Of a DNA stretch of 64,000 nt, positions 53,827 to 64,000 are shown in pieces. Origin of the DNA: Phaeosaccion multiseriatum (taxonomy: Eukaryota; Ochrophyta, other classes). Positions within the stretch are counted from its first letter, which is position 1. Every line of letters starts with the position of its first letter. The stretch spans positions 372,001 through 436,000 of the forward strand of contig OZ218954.1 of assembly GCA_965112735.1 (NCBI GenBank), given 5' to 3'. The translations under genes were made by a program, and so were the position numbers. The notes under the pieces were generated by a model. It searched no databases. It saw only the letters and a program-made list of their open reading frames with translations, and had not been told where the DNA came from.

Positions 53827-55600
53827 GGAGGGCGACGAAGGAAGTGTGAGAGAAGAATCAAACAGTACCGTCTGAGTGTGTGGCGTACGATAGCAGCGAG
53901 GGTTGCAGTTTCAGTTCCAGTTGTTCTTCCACCTTACGAAGCCTTACGAAGGAAGCCCTACGCTACCCAACCTCAACCAAGGAAGCTTTCTTACCTGATC
54001 GATGAGCTTCTTGGAATCGATGTCCTCAGAAGAAATGTCCCCCTCGGAGAGGATGGTCAGGCCCTGTCAGGGCAAGAGAGGGAGGGACAGACGCACAGAG
54101 GGAGAGGGAGAGGGAAAGAGAGAGAGAGGGAGAGACAGCAGGGAGAAGGGGAGAAAGAGGGGAGTGAGGAGAGAGGGTGGAGGGAAAGAGGCAAGAAGAC
54201 AGAGGGAAAAGAGGGAGAGAGAGAGCATCCCATCCCATCCACTGCCATCCATTGAGTCGTCCCATCCACTGCCATCCACTGCGTCGCACCTTGTCTACGA
54301 GCTTAGCCTTGACCATCTCCTGAACTGCCTCTGTGCACGCGTGGGGCTTGATGAACACGAAGGCCGCGTTCTTCATCGACAGCGCACTCTTCTCTCTGTG
54401 GGAAGAGTGGGTGGAGTGGGTGGAGCGGGTGGGTTGGTAGGGACAGCAGAGCGTGGGTGGATGGGTATAGAAGAGGGTGGGTGGGTGGGTACAGAAAAGG
54501 GTGGGTGTCAGGACACAGGGTGGGGTGGGTGGGTACAGAAAAGGGTGGGTGGGTGTCAGGACACAGGGGTGGGTGGGTGGGTGGGTAGGGGTAGCAGAGG
54601 GAAGACGGGGTGGGCATCTTGGGCATCTTGGGCATCTTGGGATGTTGATGTTGGGTGTCCTTTATGTGGGGTGGGCCAACATGCCCCACCCTTTCAGTCC
54701 CATCCACTGCCATCCCATCGCATCTCTAATCTCTGACGTGTCCAGTGGGGTGCTGGACCAACTCTCTCTCTTGTTTCTTGCCTCTTATAAGGATCAAGCA
54801 ATCAATCTATTTATCAATCTCTCTGTCTCCGTCTCCCTCTCTTTGACCTACCATATTTACCTGAGGAAGACCTCCTTGGTGATGTTTCCCTCCTCATCCT
54901 TGAGGCTACCAATCTACCTATCTATCTCTCCGTCTCCCTCTCTTTGACCAACCTTATTTACCTGAGAAAGGCCTCCTTGGTGATGTTTCCCTCCTCATCC
55001 TTGAGGCTGTCGAAGAGCTCCTCATTGAAGGACTCACCAGCGAGCTCCTTGCACTTGTCCTAATGGCAGAGTAGTAGATATAAAGGGAGGAGGAGGAAGA
55101 GGAGGAGGGGGAGGAGGAGGAGGGAGGAGAAGAGGTAGCAGTTGCAGTAGGGGGAGGAGCAGACCAGCAATAAACACAGGAGTGAGAAGAGGAAGAGAGG
55201 GAAGGAGGAGGTGAGAGGAAGAAGAGGGATAATCGCAAGGTGCTCATGGGTGGATGAGATAAAGGAAGGAACAAGAGGAAGCCAAGGGATTCTTGGCCTT
55301 GTCTTGGGCGATACAAGGCAGATACGAGCAGAGATCTTGCTAGGGGGGGGCGGGGGGAAGGGTTAGAACAAGGGGGAGGGGAGGGAGGGGGAAACAAAGT
55401 GGAAAACCACGAAGAGGCACCATAAAGCCTTGCAGTTGTTGTACACAGGACAAGCAAGCAGCGACACCACACTGCCGTGCAGGAGATGGGGGAAGGGACA
55501 AACGAAAGACGAGGGAAAAGCAACGAGTGAAAGGCTGATGCCAGGATACCTTGTCGATCTTGTCAGGAAGGGACCTCGGCGTGGATGCTCCCGATCCCAT
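50318..55600 (-). CDS. NDPK-like protein with N-myristoylation motif
   Basis: Twelve exons (plus coordinates, 5' to 3'): 55550-55600, 54962-55059, 54290-54395, 53995-54063, 53582-53686, 53223-53366, 52866-52906, 52534-52599, 52030-52139, 51782-51866, 51253-51328, 50318-50449 (TAA). All phases agree, giving 360 residues. It starts MGSGAST, a good N-myristoylation signal. An EF-hand-like loop follows (LFDSLKDEEGNITKEAFL), then a nucleoside-diphosphate-kinase-like start (AAFVFIKPHACTEAV and GLTILSEGDI). The usual NDPK active-site His in an NxxHGSD context is not seen, so kinase activity is doubtful. The C-terminal half (GGGFYCGKIDSVEQGKEPCY, WADFRGSLLGPTDP) has no domain I can name. Membrane attachment and Ca sensing are inferences. 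Confidence 0.75.
50452..50716. repeat. 15-bp minisatellite GAGTGTCAGGACAGT
   Basis: About 17 tandem copies directly beside the acceptor of the last exon of the NDPK-like gene. There are no spacers, so this is not a CRISPR array. Confidence 0.95.
51535..51780. repeat. CCCACCCACTGTCCTGACAC repeats
   Basis: Minisatellite with the TGTCCTGACA core in intron 51329-51781 of the NDPK-like gene. Confidence 0.9.
54808..55004 (-). repeat. 97-bp tandem duplication of an exon-intron border
   Basis: 54808-54904 repeats 54905-55004. Shared text includes CTCCCTCTCTTTGACC, ATTTACCTGAG and CTCCTTGGTGATGTTTCCCT. The second copy contains the real 3' end of exon 54962-55059; the first is a pseudo-exon with an intact donor. 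Confidence 0.85.
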
Positions 55601-56037
55601 GATGAGTCTAGTTAGTCTCTATGTAAGGGAGGTGGAGATACTCTACTTCCAGAGGGAGGGTGGGACGCGCAGACAAAGAGAGAGGAGGGCAACGGTTGTA
55701 TCGATAGAATCCAAAGGGTGGAAGGGGCTGTAGACTGCCATCCCAAAATCCGTTAAAGGGAGAGCAGCTCTTTGCTCTAATAATAAGCCCCTTTACAGCT
55801 AATGAGGTCCCCTTCAGAACTCAAGGGGGAATAGCAGGGGAGGGTGGGAGCTAGGGCTAGCAGCAGTACCCTTAGAGGGCTTCTCTGGCTTTCCTTTTAC
55901 CATCGTTTGGGCTTCGATCCCCTTCGATCGTTTGGTCTGATTTATTTCGTCTCCAGATAGGACGAGCAGCAGCGACGGGCCAAAATAGCTAAGAGTAGTA
56001 AGATAGTTCTCCTCTGTTAGAGGAGGAGCGATCAATC
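55601..56037. promoter_or_regulatory. Divergent promoter spacer (NDPK-like / WW coiled-coil gene)
   Basis: 437 bases lie between the two start codons. It contains GCTAGGGCTAGC (55851-55862) and a repeated CGATC...TTCGATC stretch (55914-55930). A 73-codon minus frame (55814-56035) overlaps the spacer and shows no sign of being a gene. Confidence 0.45.

Positions 56038-64000
<7,963 letters not shown>

Noticed and set aside
55814-56035. 73-codon minus-strand frame between two divergent genes
   Set aside because: It starts at the plus-strand gene's initiation region, shows no domain, and fits a promoter spacer better.

Overview
This window is nuclear DNA from a microbial eukaryote. Coding exons are small, they are separated by GT-AG introns, and most introns are packed with microsatellites or minisatellites. 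The best lineage clue is the protein starting at 47225: a signal-peptide-like segment followed by ATA|FVTAP, which resembles the plastid-import motif (Phe at +1) of algae with red secondary plastids such as stramenopiles. With the PPR-SMR gene and the HAT-repeat gene this points to a photosynthetic alga, probably an ochrophyte stramenopile. That assignment is an inference. No tRNA, rRNA or CRISPR array was seen.

Layout. 1-1.8 kb holds the 3' part of an unknown plus-strand gene. About 1.9-14.6 kb is a plus-strand locus whose exons join without a stop. It encodes a very large protein with a Gly/Arg-rich N-terminal tract, a zinc-dependent cytidine-deaminase-like domain (His-Ala-Glu near 7864, Pro-Cys-x-x-Cys near 7951), polyglutamine, poly-Glu and Lys-rich linkers, and a C-terminal Fanzor/TnpB-type RuvC nuclease with its zinc ribbon (13289-14185). 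This apparent deaminase-Fanzor fusion is the main discovery candidate, and a structured inverted repeat lies just downstream (14.90-15.05 kb). 15.7-19.3 kb is an LRR gene in which every repeat is its own near-identical exon-intron cassette.

19.9-35.2 kb (minus) is a complete 34-exon P4-type ATPase (lipid flippase), with an in-frame model of 1368 residues. Next come a class II J-domain co-chaperone (plus), a PPR-SMR protein (minus), SURF2 (plus), an RNPS1/SR45-like splicing factor (minus), a plastid-targeted HAT-repeat protein (plus), a stramenopile-style NDPK-like protein (minus) and, running off the end, a coiled-coil protein with WW modules (plus).

The housekeeping genes show no common pathway; neighbours are mostly divergent or convergent pairs. 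Several short motifs recur in introns and spacers of unrelated genes: TATCACCAACAG at 3' splice sites, ATCCACTGCCATCC, and TGTCAGGACA. They suggest families of mobile or introner-like repeats. Exon models were built by hand from splice signals, reading phase and protein-family fit; boundaries may be off by a few bases. Nothing was checked against a database.
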